A DNA stretch of 64,000 bases from Bacillus sp. NEB1478 (GCF_031582965.1 NZ_CP134049.1:2108001-2172000); one strand, 5' to 3'. Positions 47,170 through 56,948 are shown, counted from the first letter of the stretch. Made by a program: numbers and translations. Notes: a model not told the origin generated them from the letters alone.

Positions 47170-48326
47170 TACCTGCCTTTGTTTAATAGTGACTCTACAA
47201 ACTCCCGAGTCCTTTGGTCTGTTTCTTGAATTGCATCTAATTCTGGTCTGCTGACATTTACTGCTTTGAGCAGAGCTTGTTCAATCATTTCCTCTATTTC
47301 AAGAAATGTTATATGACCATTTAAAAATAATTCTACCGCTTTTTCATTCGCAGCATTTAATACAGTAGGCATTAATCCGCCCATGTTTCCTGCTTCAAAG
47401 GCAAGCTTTAAACATCTGAAACGGTCATAATCCATTTTTTGAAAATGCAGCTTACCGACTTCCCATAAGTTTAACCTTTTCCCGCTAACTAATTCAAGTC
47501 TCTCTGGATGTGTAAGCGCATATTGAATCGGCACTCGCATATCCGGTTGTCCCAGATGAGCAATAATGCTTGTATCAGCGAACTCTACCATAGAGTGTAT
47601 GATACTTTCCTTATGTAAAATGACGTCTATTTTTGAATAATTGAATGAAAATAGCCAATGTGCCTCGATCACTTCTAGCCCTTTGTTCATCATCGTAGCC
47701 GAATCGATCGTAATTTTAGCCCCCATTGACCAATTAGGATGGTTCAAGGCTTCTTTTACAGTAACATTTTTCAATTCATCCCGAGATTTATCTCTAAAAC
47801 TGCCGCCTGATGCTGTTAAGATTAATTTCTCAACTTGTTCTAATTTTTCTCCTTTTAAACATTGGTAGATAGCTGAATGCTCAGAATCAACAGGAAGGAT
47901 CGCAACATTATGCTGTTTAGCTTTTTCCATTACTAAATGACCAGCAGTGACAAGCGTTTCTTTATTTGCAAGTGCGATTGTCTTTCTCGATTCGATGGCT
48001 TTTAAAGTCGGAAGCAGACCAACACTGCCAATAACTGCATTAACAACGATCGAAGAATCTGTAGAGATGGCAGCTTCTATAAGCCCGTCCATTCCAGAAA
48101 CAATCTTTGTCCCCGTATTTATTCGCGACCGCAGTTTGCTGGCTTCCCCTTCGTTCTGAACTGCACAAATTTCAGGTTTGAATTTCTGAATGATTTCTTC
48201 TGCAGCATCGATGTTTCTACCTACTGACATCGCACTAAGCTTAAAGACTTCAGGATGTGATGCAATCACATCAAGTGTTTGTTGTCCTACTGAACCTGTA
48301 GCACCTAATAAACTTATAGACTTCAT
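47169..48326 (-). CDS. dxr: 1-deoxy-D-xylulose 5-phosphate reductoisomerase
   Basis: A 385-residue enzyme with NADPH motif [14 protein letters not shown] near 5-18 and catalytic/metal region [12 protein letters not shown] and TASGGSFRD. It catalyses the committed step of the non-mevalonate isoprenoid pathway, feeding UppS encoded two genes upstream. A stop/start overlap couples it to rseP. Confidence 0.96.
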   Translation of the reverse strand: MKSISLLGATGSVGQQTLDVIASHPEVFKLSAMSVGRNIDAAEEIIQKFKPEICAVQNEGEASKLRSRINTGTKIVSGMDGLIEAAISTDSSIVVNAVIGSVGLLPTLKAIESRKTIALANKETLVTAGHLVMEKAKQHNVAILPVDSEHSAIYQCLKGEKLEQVEKLILTASGGSFRDKSRDELKNVTVKEALNHPNWSMGAKITIDSATMMNKGLEVIEAHWLFSFNYSKIDVILHKESIIHSMVEFADTSIIAHLGQPDMRVPIQYALTHPERLELVSGKRLNLWEVGKLHFQKMDYDRFRCLKLAFEAGNMGGLMPTVLNAANEKAVELFLNGHITFLEIEEMIEQALLKAVNVSRPELDAIQETDQRTREFVESLLNKGR

Positions 48327-48342
48327 AATATCCCCCTTAAGC

Positions 48343-49131
48343 TCATCCTAACAAATGAAGCACGTGTAACAACGGAAATACAAATAAGGCACTGTCCAGT
48401 CTGTCTAGAATTCCGCCATGACCTGGGAGAAGATTACCTGAATCCTTCACATCATAAATTCGTTTATATGCAGACTCAGCGAGATCACCTATTTGACCAA
48501 ATATACCTACTAAAACGGATATTGCAAGAATCGCAGGCAGTGATAAATCAACAAAGCTTGTAAAATAACAAATCATAGCGACTATGATGGAGAAAAATAT
48601 TCCTCCGATTGCACCTTCTATCGTTTTATTCGGAGAGATAATCGGCCATAGTTTGCGTTTACCCATTGATTTCCCTACAAAGTATGCTCCAGAGTCAGTA
48701 GCCCAAATCATAAAAAGGATAACAAACAATATCTGTATCCCATTTTCTAAAAGCCTTGTTTCAGCTAAATAATAAAATCCGAAACCAACATATATCGTAC
48801 TAAACAATACAAAAGAAATATGATTATATTCAGTTTCGTTTTTTTGCACAACTGTAACAACCAATAAAATAAGTACGGAAAGTATAAGTGCATCTATTTT
48901 CGAAAAAGGTTCGACATACTCCATCCACTGTTCAGGCAAAGCTAGGAAAATCGTTAATAGATAACCAATAATTCCAACAAAAGTTTTTTGCATGCCTTTC
49001 ATTCTTAAAAGCTCATATATCCCAATACCTGCAAGCAGGAGAATAAGAAGTGAAAATGGCCAGCTTCCGAAGAGTGTGATTCCTATAAATAGAACAGCCG
49101 CAATCACACCTGTAATAATCCTTTGTTTCAT
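48343..49131 (-). CDS. cdsA: Phosphatidate cytidylyltransferase
   Basis: A 262-residue polytopic membrane enzyme with the CDP-diglyceride synthase signature [12 protein letters not shown] and [12 protein letters not shown]...[19 protein letters not shown]. It makes CDP-diacylglycerol, the precursor used by PgsA (2229-2807). It follows uppS by 9 bp. Confidence 0.96.
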   Translation of the reverse strand: MKQRIITGVIAAVLFIGITLFGSWPFSLLILLLAGIGIYELLRMKGMQKTFVGIIGYLLTIFLALPEQWMEYVEPFSKIDALILSVLILLVVTVVQKNETEYNHISFVLFSTIYVGFGFYYLAETRLLENGIQILFVILFMIWATDSGAYFVGKSMGKRKLWPIISPNKTIEGAIGGIFFSIIVAMICYFTSFVDLSLPAILAISVLVGIFGQIGDLAESAYKRIYDVKDSGNLLPGHGGILDRLDSALFVFPLLHVLHLLG

Positions 49132-49140
49132 ATGTCCTCC

Positions 49141-49899
49141 TTATTTTATACCGCCATATCTTCTGCCGCGCTGTGCATACTGTGATACAGCCTGTCTTAA
49201 ATGATCTTCTGAAAAATCCGGCCATAATACATCAGTAAACCAAAATTCGGAGTAGGCGAGCTGCCATAGCATAAAATTGCTTAACCGTATTTCTCCGCTA
49301 GTTCGAATTAGAAGATCGGGATCTCTTAAATCATTCGTCATTAAGAACCCTTCGATTGTTGATTCATTAATCTGTGATGGATCAATTTTTCCGCTTTTAA
49401 TATCTGTAGCGATCGATTTGACTGCTTCTGTTATTTCATCGCGGCTGCCGTAATTTAGAGCAAAATTCAAAATCATTCCTGTATTACCGCTTGTCTTATC
49501 AATTGCTTGATCTACTGCTTTAATCGTATGCAGAGGCAGCAATTCTTTCTTTCCCATGATTCTAACTTGTACATTCTCTTTAATCAGGTCCGGTAGAAAT
49601 GTACTTAAAAATTCTCCGGGAAGCTTCATAAGAAAGTCTACTTCTTCACGCGGTCTCTTCCAGTTCTCAGTTGAAAAAGCATAAAGTGTGAGCACTTCTA
49701 TCCCGATCTTATTGGCTTCTTTAACGATTTTTTTTACAGTTTTCATTCCTTCATGATGACCAGCAATTCTGGGCATTGCTCTCTTTTTTGCCCATCGGCC
49801 ATTTCCATCCATAATTATTGCCACATGTGATGGGATATTATCATTTACATCCCATTTTTGTTCATGACTTTTTTTTCTAAAGAAAAGCTTGTCAAGCAT
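49141..49899 (-). CDS. uppS: Undecaprenyl diphosphate synthase (cis-prenyltransferase)
   Basis: A 252-residue enzyme with IIMDGNGRWAKKR near 29-41 (catalytic Asp), HHEG and the C-terminal LIRTSGEIRLSNFMLWQLAYSE signature. It makes the C55 lipid carrier for peptidoglycan and teichoic acids. It is the first gene of uppS-cdsA-dxr-rseP-proS-polC. Confidence 0.97.
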   Translation of the reverse strand: MLDKLFFRKKSHEQKWDVNDNIPSHVAIIMDGNGRWAKKRAMPRIAGHHEGMKTVKKIVKEANKIGIEVLTLYAFSTENWKRPREEVDFLMKLPGEFLSTFLPDLIKENVQVRIMGKKELLPLHTIKAVDQAIDKTSGNTGMILNFALNYGSRDEITEAVKSIATDIKSGKIDPSQINESTIEGFLMTNDLRDPDLLIRTSGEIRLSNFMLWQLAYSEFWFTDVLWPDFSEDHLRQAVSQYAQRGRRYGGIK

Positions 49900-50041
49900 G
49901 TATAAGCCTCCATCTTTCCAGACTTCATAAAGAAACTTAACTGAACTTTACAATTACATTCTATCAGCTATGCATGTTTCCTTATTGCCTATATCACCTG
50001 ATAATTCAATAAAATTCTAATCAACCAGGTAATATTGTCTC

Positions 50042-50077
50042 TAATAAAAAAGCCCCCTTTAAAGAGGGCTTTTTTTA
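50042..50077 (-). terminator. Terminator after frr
   Basis: AAGCCCTCTTT pairs with AAAGGGGGCTT (one GT/mismatch), with T6 following on the minus strand. It ends the pyrH-frr unit. Confidence 0.9.
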
Positions 50078-50099
50078 TTTAATTGTACATGGAAAAGCT

Positions 50100-50657
50100 T
50101 TATACTTCCATGATTTCTTTTTCTTTATTTGAACTTACAGAATCAACTTCTGAAGTATATTTGTCAGTAAGTTTTTGAACATCATCATTGTAGCGGCGAA
50201 GTTCATCTTCTGTAATCTCAGCTTCTTTTTCAAGTTTCTTCAAATCGTCATTAGCATCACGGCGAATGTTGCGCAGAGCTACTTTTGCTTCTTCAGCAAA
50301 CTTCTTAACAAGTTTAACTAACTCTTTTCTTCTTTCTTCCGTTAGAGCTGGGATAGCGATACGAATCACCTGGCCGTCATTAGACGGTGTAAGGCCAAGA
50401 TCTGATTTCAGAATCGCCTTTTCAATATCCCCCATTGCTGTTTTATCATAAGGCTGAATAACTAAAAGTCTTGCTTCAGGTGTAGTAACACCAGCTAATT
50501 GGTTAATAGGAGTTGGTGTTCCGTAATAATCAACTTGAACTCTGTCTAACAATGAAGGATTTGCTCTTCCTGCACGAAGCGTTGAATATTCACGTCTTAA
50601 TGAACCAATCGCTTTTTGCATTTTTTCTTCTGCTTGAGTTAAAACTTCCTTTGCCAT
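50100..50657 (-). CDS. frr: Ribosome recycling factor
   Basis: A 185-residue coiled-coil protein ([34 protein letters not shown]) that splits post-termination ribosomes with EF-G. Its ATG overlaps the pyrH stop as TAATG, and its ribosome site lies in the last codons of pyrH. Confidence 0.97.
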   Translation of the reverse strand: MAKEVLTQAEEKMQKAIGSLRREYSTLRAGRANPSLLDRVQVDYYGTPTPINQLAGVTTPEARLLVIQPYDKTAMGDIEKAILKSDLGLTPSNDGQVIRIAIPALTEERRKELVKLVKKFAEEAKVALRNIRRDANDDLKKLEKEAEITEDELRRYNDDVQKLTDKYTSEVDSVSSNKEKEIMEV

Positions 50658-51382
50658 TAGTTTCTCCCCCTTATAACTGTTCCAATTTTTTCACCAGCAA
50701 CTGCACGTTTAATGTTTCCTTCTTCCATGATGGAAAAAACAACTAACGGAATATCATTGTCCATACATAATGAAGAAGCCGTTGTATCCATTACTGCTAA
50801 TCCATCTTTTAGAAGATCAAGATAAGATAAAGTTGTGTATTTAACAGCATTTTCATCAAGTTTTGGATCTGCGGAATAAACACCGTCTACATTGTTTTTC
50901 GCCATTAGGATGACTTCTGCTTCGATTTCTGCTGCTCTTAGTGCAGCTGTTGTATCAGTAGAGAAGTATGGATTACCAGTTCCTGCAGCAAAAATGACCA
51001 CGCGTTTTTTTTCTAGGTGACGAATGGCTTTTCTTCTGATATAAGGCTCAGCAACTTGACGCATTTCAATAGATGTTTGTACTCTTGTTTGAACCCCGAT
51101 ATTTTCGAGACTGTCTTGAAGTGCTAAAGAATTCATAACAGTAGCAAGCATTCCCATGTAGTCTGCTGATGCACGGTCCATACCCATTTCACTGCCTGTT
51201 TTTCCGCGCCATAGATTACCGCCGCCTACAACTACAGCAACTTCTACGTCTAATTCTACAATTTCTTTTACTTGCTCAGCGATAGATTGAACAATTTTGG
51301 GATCGATACCCGATGTTTGCTCACCTGCTAAAGCTTCTCCACTTAATTTCAAGACGACTCGTTTATATTTTGAAGTAGTCAT
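50657..51382 (-). CDS. pyrH: UMP kinase
   Basis: A protein of about 241 residues of the amino acid kinase fold: [14 protein letters not shown] near 6-19, [11 protein letters not shown], and [20 protein letters not shown]. It phosphorylates UMP and is allosterically controlled by GTP/UTP. ATG 51382 has GGAGG upstream. An open extension to 51568 reads through the repeat element and is not real coding. The last codons (AGG GGG AGA AAC TAA) double as the frr ribosome site. Confidence 0.96.
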   Translation of the reverse strand: MTTSKYKRVVLKLSGEALAGEQTSGIDPKIVQSIAEQVKEIVELDVEVAVVVGGGNLWRGKTGSEMGMDRASADYMGMLATVMNSLALQDSLENIGVQTRVQTSIEMRQVAEPYIRRKAIRHLEKKRVVIFAAGTGNPYFSTDTTAALRAAEIEAEVILMAKNNVDGVYSADPKLDENAVKYTTLSYLDLLKDGLAVMDTTASSLCMDNDIPLVVFSIMEEGNIKRAVAGEKIGTVIRGRN

Positions 51383-51418
51383 TTGTCCCTCCATCACCTT
51401 AAACATTATTTTCTTTAT

Positions 51419-51613
51419 AAAAGGCTGTTTTCGCAAACTTTGTTGCTTTTGAATGAGGTTAATTTCCGTTGCAGATTGCTCGCTTTCCGCGGGGTGTGCG
51501 GAGAGCCCTCGGCACTTTGCGCCTAGAGAGGTCTCACCTGGCCCACTGATCCCGCAGGAGTCTCGCATCTTCCACTACAATTAACCTTTTCAATGAAGAA
51601 AACAATCTTTTAG
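51419..51613. repeat. Dispersed 195-bp repeat element, copy B (full length)
   Basis: Same orientation as copy A. The left end AAAAGGCTGTTTTC and the reverse complement of the right end AAAAGATTGTTTTC are imperfect terminal inverted repeats. Further in, TTGAATGAGGTTAATT matches the reverse complement TTGAAAAGGTTAATT. The core TTTCCGCGGGGTGTGCGGAG ... CCCGCAGGAGTCTCGC is GC-rich and self-complementary in part. No transposase. Confidence 0.85.
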
Positions 51614-51649
51614 ATAAGAGCCTTAAATTGGTTTTATATGATTATAGTG

Positions 51650-51682
51650 AAAAAAGGGAAACACAACGTGCTCCCCTTTTTC
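51650..51682 (-). terminator. Terminator after tsf
   Basis: AAAAAGGG ... CCCTTTTTT arms with additional pairing GAGCAC/GTGTTT-type inside; a T-run follows on the minus strand. Confidence 0.75.
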
Positions 51683-51692
51683 AAACTAGTGC

Positions 51693-52571
51693 TTACTTTT
51701 TCACTTGAGACATAACTTCTTCAGCGAAGTTGTCTTCACGCTTCTCAAGACCTTCTCCAACTTCAAAACGAACGAAGGCTTTAATAGTAGCACCTTTGGA
51801 AGCTACATACTTACCAACTTTTTGGTCTGGATCTTTGATGAAAGATTGGTCATTCATACAAATATCTTCGAAGTATTTCCCAAGACGTCCTTCAACCATT
51901 TTAGCTACGATATTTTCCGGCTTGCCTTCGTTAAGAGCTTGCTCAGTCAATACTTTGCGCTCACGAGCCACTTCGTCTTCACTCACTTGATCGCGAGAGA
52001 TATATTTAGGGTTAACAGCAGCAGCATGCATCGCTACATCTTTTGCAACACCCTCATCTGTAGTTCCTTCAACAACAGAAAGAACACCAATTCTTCCACC
52101 CATGTGAAGGTATGCACCAAACGCAGCATTTTCATCTTTTTTCAAGATTTCAAAACGGCGAAGAGTTAACTTTTCTCCAATTTTAGCAATAGCAGCGTTA
52201 ATGTAATCATTAACTGAAGAACCTTTGTATTCTGATGCCAAAGCGTCTTCTACAGAAGCAGGCTCAGTAGCTAAGATATGTTCTCCTAGTTCAGCAATCA
52301 GGTTTTTGAAGTTTTCGTTTTTAGCAACGAAATCTGTTTCAGAGTTCACTTCAAGGATTACCGCTTTGTTGCCATCAACAACAACTGAAGTTAATCCTTC
52401 AGCAGCGATGCGGTCTGCTTTTTTAGCAGCTTTCGCAATACCTTTTTCACGAAGATAATCAACCGCTTGTTCCATGTTTCCATCAGTTTCAGTTAATGCT
52501 TTTTTACAATCCATCATACCTGCGCCTGTTTTTTCACGCAATTCTTTAACCATTTGTGCTGTAATAGCCAT
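51693..52571 (-). CDS. tsf: Elongation factor Ts
   Basis: A 292-residue nucleotide exchange factor for EF-Tu: N-terminal UBA-like domain with [20 protein letters not shown] and the [10 protein letters not shown] motif. It follows rpsB in the usual rpsB-tsf unit. Confidence 0.98.
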   Translation of the reverse strand: MAITAQMVKELREKTGAGMMDCKKALTETDGNMEQAVDYLREKGIAKAAKKADRIAAEGLTSVVVDGNKAVILEVNSETDFVAKNENFKNLIAELGEHILATEPASVEDALASEYKGSSVNDYINAAIAKIGEKLTLRRFEILKKDENAAFGAYLHMGGRIGVLSVVEGTTDEGVAKDVAMHAAAVNPKYISRDQVSEDEVARERKVLTEQALNEGKPENIVAKMVEGRLGKYFEDICMNDQSFIKDPDQKVGKYVASKGATIKAFVRFEVGEGLEKREDNFAEEVMSQVKK

Positions 52572-52667
52572 GATTTTTGCCTCCTTGTGTAATATGTAGT
52601 TCTTTACATTTAAAAAGGTGATAAAGGGTCATCCCCTCTACCACCCTTGTGCATTCCATTTAATTAA

Positions 52668-53393
52668 TTAAGCAGTTGTTTCTTCTTCAGCAGCTTCTGC
52701 TACTTCTTCTCCGCCTTGGTTAGCTTCGATGATAGCGTCAGCCATCTTACCAGTAAGAAGTTTAACTGCACGGATAGCGTCATCGTTACCAGGGATAACG
52801 TGATCTACTTCATCCGGGTCACAGTTAGTATCAACGATAGCAATGATCGGAATGTTTAATTTACGAGCTTCAGCAATCGCAATACGCTCTTTACGAGGGT
52901 CAACTACGAATAATGCATCTGGAAGCTTGTTCATTTCTTTAATTCCGCCTAAGAACTTTTCAAGACGTTCCATTTCTTTTTTAAGAAGGATAACTTCTTT
53001 CTTAGGAAGTACTTCAAAAGTACCATCTTCTTGCATTTTTTCAAGATCCTTCAAACGGTTGATACGCTTGCGGATTGTACCGAAGTTAGTTAATGTACCA
53101 CCTAACCAGCGTTGGTTGATGTAGTACATGTCAGAACGTTCAGCTTCTTCCTTAACTGAATCTTGAGCTTGCTTTTTAGTACCAACGAAAAGGATTTTTC
53201 CGCCGTCTGCTGCGATGTTACGCATAACATTGTAGCATTCTTCTACTTTCTTTACCGTCTTTTGAAGATCGATAATGTAGATACCGTTTCTTTCTGTGAA
53301 AATGTAACGAGACATTTTCGGATTCCAACGGCGAGTCTGATGACCAAAGTGTACACCAGCTTCTAACAATTGTTTCATTGAAATTACTGCCAT
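52668..53393 (-). CDS. rpsB: 30S ribosomal protein S2
   Basis: A 241-residue S2 starting [27 protein letters not shown], with an acidic C-terminus. ATG 53393 has AGGAGGTG upstream; a 41-codon extension to 53516 runs through the leader RNA and is rejected. Confidence 0.98.
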   Translation of the reverse strand: MAVISMKQLLEAGVHFGHQTRRWNPKMSRYIFTERNGIYIIDLQKTVKKVEECYNVMRNIAADGGKILFVGTKKQAQDSVKEEAERSDMYYINQRWLGGTLTNFGTIRKRINRLKDLEKMQEDGTFEVLPKKEVILLKKEMERLEKFLGGIKEMNKLPDALFVVDPRKERIAIAEARKLNIPIIAIVDTNCDPDEVDHVIPGNDDAIRAVKLLTGKMADAIIEANQGGEEVAEAAEEETTA

Positions 53394-53500
53394 AATGGCA
53401 CCTCCTAGGTTTTTTCCTCCGTTTGTTTCAGCTTCAAGCAATAACTGCAAATAAGCAGCACCACATTGCTTAAATCCACAAACGTGTGTGATTAACACCG
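53394..53500 (-). promoter_or_regulatory. rpsB 5' leader RNA
   Basis: About 105 nt of untranslated leader with potential pairings (TGCTGCTTATTTGCAG; CACACACGTTTGTGG). Autoregulation by S2 through a leader is known in other bacteria and is only inferred here. Confidence 0.4.
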
Positions 53501-53506
53501 AGAAAT

Positions 53507-53536
53507 AATATAACATATTTCGCGTTGTTTCCGCAA
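53507..53536 (-). promoter_or_regulatory. rpsB sigma-A promoter
   Basis: TTGCGG (53531-53536), 18 bp, TATATT (53507-53512) on the minus strand. Confidence 0.65.
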
Positions 53537-53551
53537 GTCCTTAATCATTGT

Positions 53552-53971
53552 TTAACCATAAAATCTTAAAAGGAGCTCAATTTCTCCTTTGCCGCGATTT
53601 AACTTTTTCGCAATTTCAGTTGAAGAAAACCCTTGTTTCGACAATATTATGACTTCTTTTTTGTCTTTATCTTCATCTATCTTTTCATTTTGTAGAATTG
53701 AAGATGAATCAGAATCGTTATTTGTAATAGGCTCAGTTTCATCATTTTGTTTTAAATTTGATTCATATTGATATTTTAAAATAAGTTGCTTTAATTTTTC
53801 ATTCTCGTCTTTCATTTCCACAGAGAACTCTTCTAAGAGTATTTCTATGTCTTGCATTTCTTGTCCATTTAACGAACTGGTCTTAATTTGCTCACCTTTT
53901 TTCCATAATATAAAGATAAAATAAAGTGAGGCAATATGCAGTAGTATACTTATAAAAATAAAAATGCTCAT
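53552..53971 (-). CDS. swrB: Swarming motility protein SwrB-like
   Basis: A 139-residue protein. One N-terminal transmembrane helix (about 3-22) is followed by a coiled-coil acidic region (about 35-105) and a conserved C-terminal helix-turn-helix-like tail SSTEIAKKLNRGKGEIELLL. This is the SwrB/YlxL arrangement; SwrB promotes flagellar type III export gate activation in B. subtilis. It ends the flagellar operon, directly before rpsB. Confidence 0.85.
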   Translation of the reverse strand: MSIFIFISILLHIASLYFIFILWKKGEQIKTSSLNGQEMQDIEILLEEFSVEMKDENEKLKQLILKYQYESNLKQNDETEPITNNDSDSSSILQNEKIDEDKDKKEVIILSKQGFSSTEIAKKLNRGKGEIELLLRFYG

Positions 53972-53981
53972 CGGTAATCAC

Positions 53982-54266
53982 CTACCCCGAATAATCGATA
54001 TTCATGCCTATGTACGGATGCTTGTTTCCCGCAGAATTTTTGTCTGTTAGATTTTCCTGATTGTTTTTATGAAATACACTTTGATCTGTTTTCTCTTTTT
54101 TCGTTACTTTCTTTGAATCCAAATGAGAGCTTTTGCGATTGGATTCTGTTGTATGAAATTGTTGAAGCAATCCTTTTTGCGAAAGATCATTTGCTGTTTT
54201 TGCAGCATCAATCGTCCTTGGAATAGCTACTTGAAGTTCAATTAATTTCAAACTCACAGGCTTCAC
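53982..54266 (-). CDS. Conserved small protein of unknown function in the flagellar operon
   Basis: Up to 94 residues, hydrophilic, with no membrane segment. The N-terminus has a patterned block ELQVAIPRTIDAAKTANDLSQKG; the rest is Lys/Ser/Asn-rich and probably disordered, ending PYIGMNIDYSG. It begins at GTG 54266, or more plausibly at GTG 54257, since GAGGAT lies too close to the first. It sits 11 bp from swrB and 16 bp from the FapA-like gene, so it is co-transcribed. I cannot assign a function. Confidence 0.7.
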   Translation of the reverse strand: MKPVSLKLIELQVAIPRTIDAAKTANDLSQKGLLQQFHTTESNRKSSHLDSKKVTKKEKTDQSVFHKNNQENLTDKNSAGNKHPYIGMNIDYSG

Positions 54267-54281
54267 ATCCTCATTACAGCT

Positions 54282-55649
54282 TTATAGGGAATGTATTACG
54301 ATTTCCTTATCTTCCATAAATACTTTTGCTGAGTGAAATGGGGACTGAACTTTTCGTTTATACTTCCCCATACTAATTTCTACATTTGGATATAAGGTTC
54401 CTTTTATCGTAATTTGAGCTTTCTCATTCTGTTCTGAAGTAATATGCTTGATTTTTTCTACATTCAACATTGATAACTGCTCAGCCGTTTGATTCAAAGT
54501 CATTTCAATTCTATTTATCGTTGATTGGCTTGAACCCGATGGTTGTGCTGATTGTCTCACAATCGCATCTTTTAATTGTTGAAGCTTTTCTAAAGTTTTC
54601 TGCAACTCGGTAATTTTTTGTTCTATTTCCATTATTGATTGGTTGTCTAACTCTTGCTCTTCCATATATATAAACGTTTTTGTATACGTTTCATTTCCGA
54701 TTTCATTTGCATGAATCTGGTTTCCTGCCTTAATTGTCCCACCAGAAATATTCCCTTTAGCTGTTACACAAAAAATGTTATTTCCTGCTTCACAGTGACT
54801 GTAGAGGATCGATTGTGCCACTTCAATACTTTCCCCCGCTAAAATCCTGCCTTGGTTCACATAAAGACTTGTGAAATTCCCCCCGCATCGAATGGAGCCT
54901 TTCCCTTGTCCTAAAACACCTCCAGCGATTACGATTGACCCTGGAGTAGTAATTTCAGCTGCTTCTACCAGGCCTTCAATACGGATGTCACCTTTAGCTT
55001 GAATTTTAAAGCCAGAAGGTACATCTCCTGTTACATGCACATTTCCTATAAAATCTATATGACCCGTTTTCAATGACAGATCGCCATTCACTCGATAAAC
55101 CGGATAAACATTAACACTATGAGTATTAAAACTCACCTCTCCGTCAGCCGTTGCATAGATTCCCAGATCTTCCAAATGAAAAAACGTATTTTCTCCATTT
55201 TTTATATTTATTTCTTTCCCGTTTTTAGCAGGAATCGGTTTTCCAAAGACTGATATTCCAGGTCTTCCTTCAGTAGCGGTTTTTTTGCGGGCAATCAGCT
55301 GTCCAGACGAAACGGTAGGAATCTTTAAGAGCCTTTTAAAATCTATTCTGACATTACTATCATGTTCAATAGTAAATTCTGTACCAATGACAGGTACTAG
55401 CTGTGCAGCAGCCCCATCTTCTGGAAGCTTCCCTTCAGCTATAATGACCGGAAAATGAATGCCTTCAAGGTTTTGCATCAACTGATAAACAACTTCAGAT
55501 CGAATTCCGTGTTGAATGTTTTTTTCTTTTAACCATTTTGATACCATATCTTCCGTGATATCTATGTTTGAAAAATCAACATGATCTTTTTTAAACAAAA
55601 TTGCTTTCGTATCTTTGTCTTTAGTTTCAATGCTGAACCACTGATCCAT
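54282..55649 (-). CDS. FapA/DUF342-family protein
   Basis: A 455-residue protein of the DUF342 (FapA, flagellar assembly protein A) family: a central beta-rich region with repeated GDV/GNVHVTGDV/GDIRIEG turns (about 190-310, like a beta-helix) and a C-terminal coiled coil (about 325-400). Members bind or organise polymers; the precise role in Bacillus is not established. It starts right after sigD (15-bp gap), in the flagellar operon. Confidence 0.85.
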   Translation of the reverse strand: MDQWFSIETKDKDTKAILFKKDHVDFSNIDITEDMVSKWLKEKNIQHGIRSEVVYQLMQNLEGIHFPVIIAEGKLPEDGAAAQLVPVIGTEFTIEHDSNVRIDFKRLLKIPTVSSGQLIARKKTATEGRPGISVFGKPIPAKNGKEINIKNGENTFFHLEDLGIYATADGEVSFNTHSVNVYPVYRVNGDLSLKTGHIDFIGNVHVTGDVPSGFKIQAKGDIRIEGLVEAAEITTPGSIVIAGGVLGQGKGSIRCGGNFTSLYVNQGRILAGESIEVAQSILYSHCEAGNNIFCVTAKGNISGGTIKAGNQIHANEIGNETYTKTFIYMEEQELDNQSIMEIEQKITELQKTLEKLQQLKDAIVRQSAQPSGSSQSTINRIEMTLNQTAEQLSMLNVEKIKHITSEQNEKAQITIKGTLYPNVEISMGKYKRKVQSPFHSAKVFMEDKEIVIHSL

Positions 55650-55663
55650 TTCTCCTTAACCCC

Positions 55664-56428
55664 TTACATATAACGTTTAAGAACCTGCCTAATTCTAAAC
55701 AATGCTTTTGAGTGAATTTGTGAAATTCTAGATGTGGATAAACCAAGCACTTGGCCGATTTCAGTCAATGTTAATTCTTCGTAATAGAACAAACTTACAA
55801 CAAGCTGTTCTTTTTCTGATAGTTCTTTAATTACACTTGCAAGTTCCTTATGGAGCTCTTCTTGAAGAAGACTGTTCTCAGGTGTTATTACCTTTTTATC
55901 TTCAATGGTATACGAGACTTTTTCGCGGCTATCCGATTCTTTGTTCTCCTCATCGATCGATAGAACATTAGCAAGGAAACTCTCAGACATAACAGATGTG
56001 ACTTCATTTTCTGTAAACCCAATTTCCTCTGCTACTTCTTTCGGGCTGACAGTACGAAGGTTTTGCTGCTCTAACCTTTCAATAGCCGCTTCAACCTTTT
56101 TTGTTTTTTCTCGCATACTGCGCGGTAGCCAATCTTCCCTTCGAAGTCCATCAAGTATTGCACCCCTGATTCTAAAAGATGCATATGTATCAAACTTCAA
56201 ATCTCGCTCCGGCTCAAATTTCTTTAATGCATCATATAACCCGAGCATCCCGAGTGATCGAAGCTCATCTTTATTGACGCTTTTAGGCAGGCCTACCGAT
56301 ATACGCTGTACATGATAGTTAACAAGGGGCATATATGCACGAAGCAGTACATCACCTGCTTCACGATCACGGCTCTTGTTCCATTTTTCCCAACAAGATT
56401 GTTCTTCTACTAAAGATGGCTCCGTCAT
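55664..56428 (-). CDS. sigD: RNA polymerase sigma factor SigD (FliA, sigma-28)
   Basis: A 254-residue sigma-70 family group 3 factor: region 2 with LRSLGMLGLYDALKKFEPERDLKFDTYASFRIRGAILDGLR, region 3, and region 4 helix-turn-helix LTLTEIGQVLGLSTSRISQIHSKAL. It transcribes late flagellar, motility and autolysin genes. It lies near the end of the fla/che operon, a position that ties its level to operon length and promoter strength in B. subtilis. Confidence 0.97.
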   Translation of the reverse strand: MTEPSLVEEQSCWEKWNKSRDREAGDVLLRAYMPLVNYHVQRISVGLPKSVNKDELRSLGMLGLYDALKKFEPERDLKFDTYASFRIRGAILDGLRREDWLPRSMREKTKKVEAAIERLEQQNLRTVSPKEVAEEIGFTENEVTSVMSESFLANVLSIDEENKESDSREKVSYTIEDKKVITPENSLLQEELHKELASVIKELSEKEQLVVSLFYYEELTLTEIGQVLGLSTSRISQIHSKALFRIRQVLKRYM

Positions 56429-56459
56429 GGTAATCCTCCTCTTTTATTAGTGAAATTCC

Positions 56460-56948
56460 TTACAAAATTTTTGTACCCATGTTCACAGTTTTGATTGACA
56501 GTTGTGCACTTTCAGGATTAAATTCAATTGTTCTGCCGCTTGAACCGCCAACATCACTTGCAATAATAGGTATACCTAACTCTGCTAACATTGTTTTTAC
56601 ACTCTCTACATTTCTTGGTCCAATTCTCATCATTTCACTGCCAGAAGTAAATTGGAACATCTGCGCTCCACCAGCAATCTTTGCTTTCAGATTTCTTCTG
56701 ATAGCCCCTTTTTTTATTAGCATGTCATACAACGTTTTGATGGCTGTATCTGCATACTTTCCAATATTAAGGGAGGCTGCTTTTGCTAAAGTGGAATCTG
56801 GCAGCATAACATGAGCCAGGCCAGCTATTTTTTTTACTTCGTCATACAGAACAACACCAACACAAGATCCTAGACCTGTTGTCCTAATAGTGTCAGGTGG
56901 TACTGCAAGATCTAACTCAGCAATCCCCACTTTTACGATGTCACTCAT
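56460..56948 (-). CDS. cheD: Chemoreceptor glutamine deamidase CheD
   Basis: A 162-residue enzyme with catalytic Cys29 in TTGLGSCVGVVLYD and His46 in GLAHVMLPDS. It deamidates receptor glutamines and cooperates with CheC. Its ATG overlaps the cheC stop (ATGA). Confidence 0.96.
   Translation of the reverse strand: MSDIVKVGIAELDLAVPPDTIRTTGLGSCVGVVLYDEVKKIAGLAHVMLPDSTLAKAASLNIGKYADTAIKTLYDMLIKKGAIRRNLKAKIAGGAQMFQFTSGSEMMRIGPRNVESVKTMLAELGIPIIASDVGGSSGRTIEFNPESAQLSIKTVNMGTKIL

Larger units (their letters stand above)
51383..51692. other. Intergenic region with full repeat copy B
   Basis: Between the tsf terminator and the pyrH ribosome site there is almost nothing but repeat copy B (51419-51613). 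No independent pyrH promoter was recognised. Confidence 0.75.

Noticed and set aside
51383..51568. N-terminal extension of PyrH through the repeat
   Set aside because: A canonical start with GGAGG exists at 51382, and the extension is just translated repeat sequence.
53394..53516. 41-residue extension of S2
   Set aside because: The S2 N-terminus and AGGAGGTG site fix the start at 53393; the extension lies in the leader RNA.
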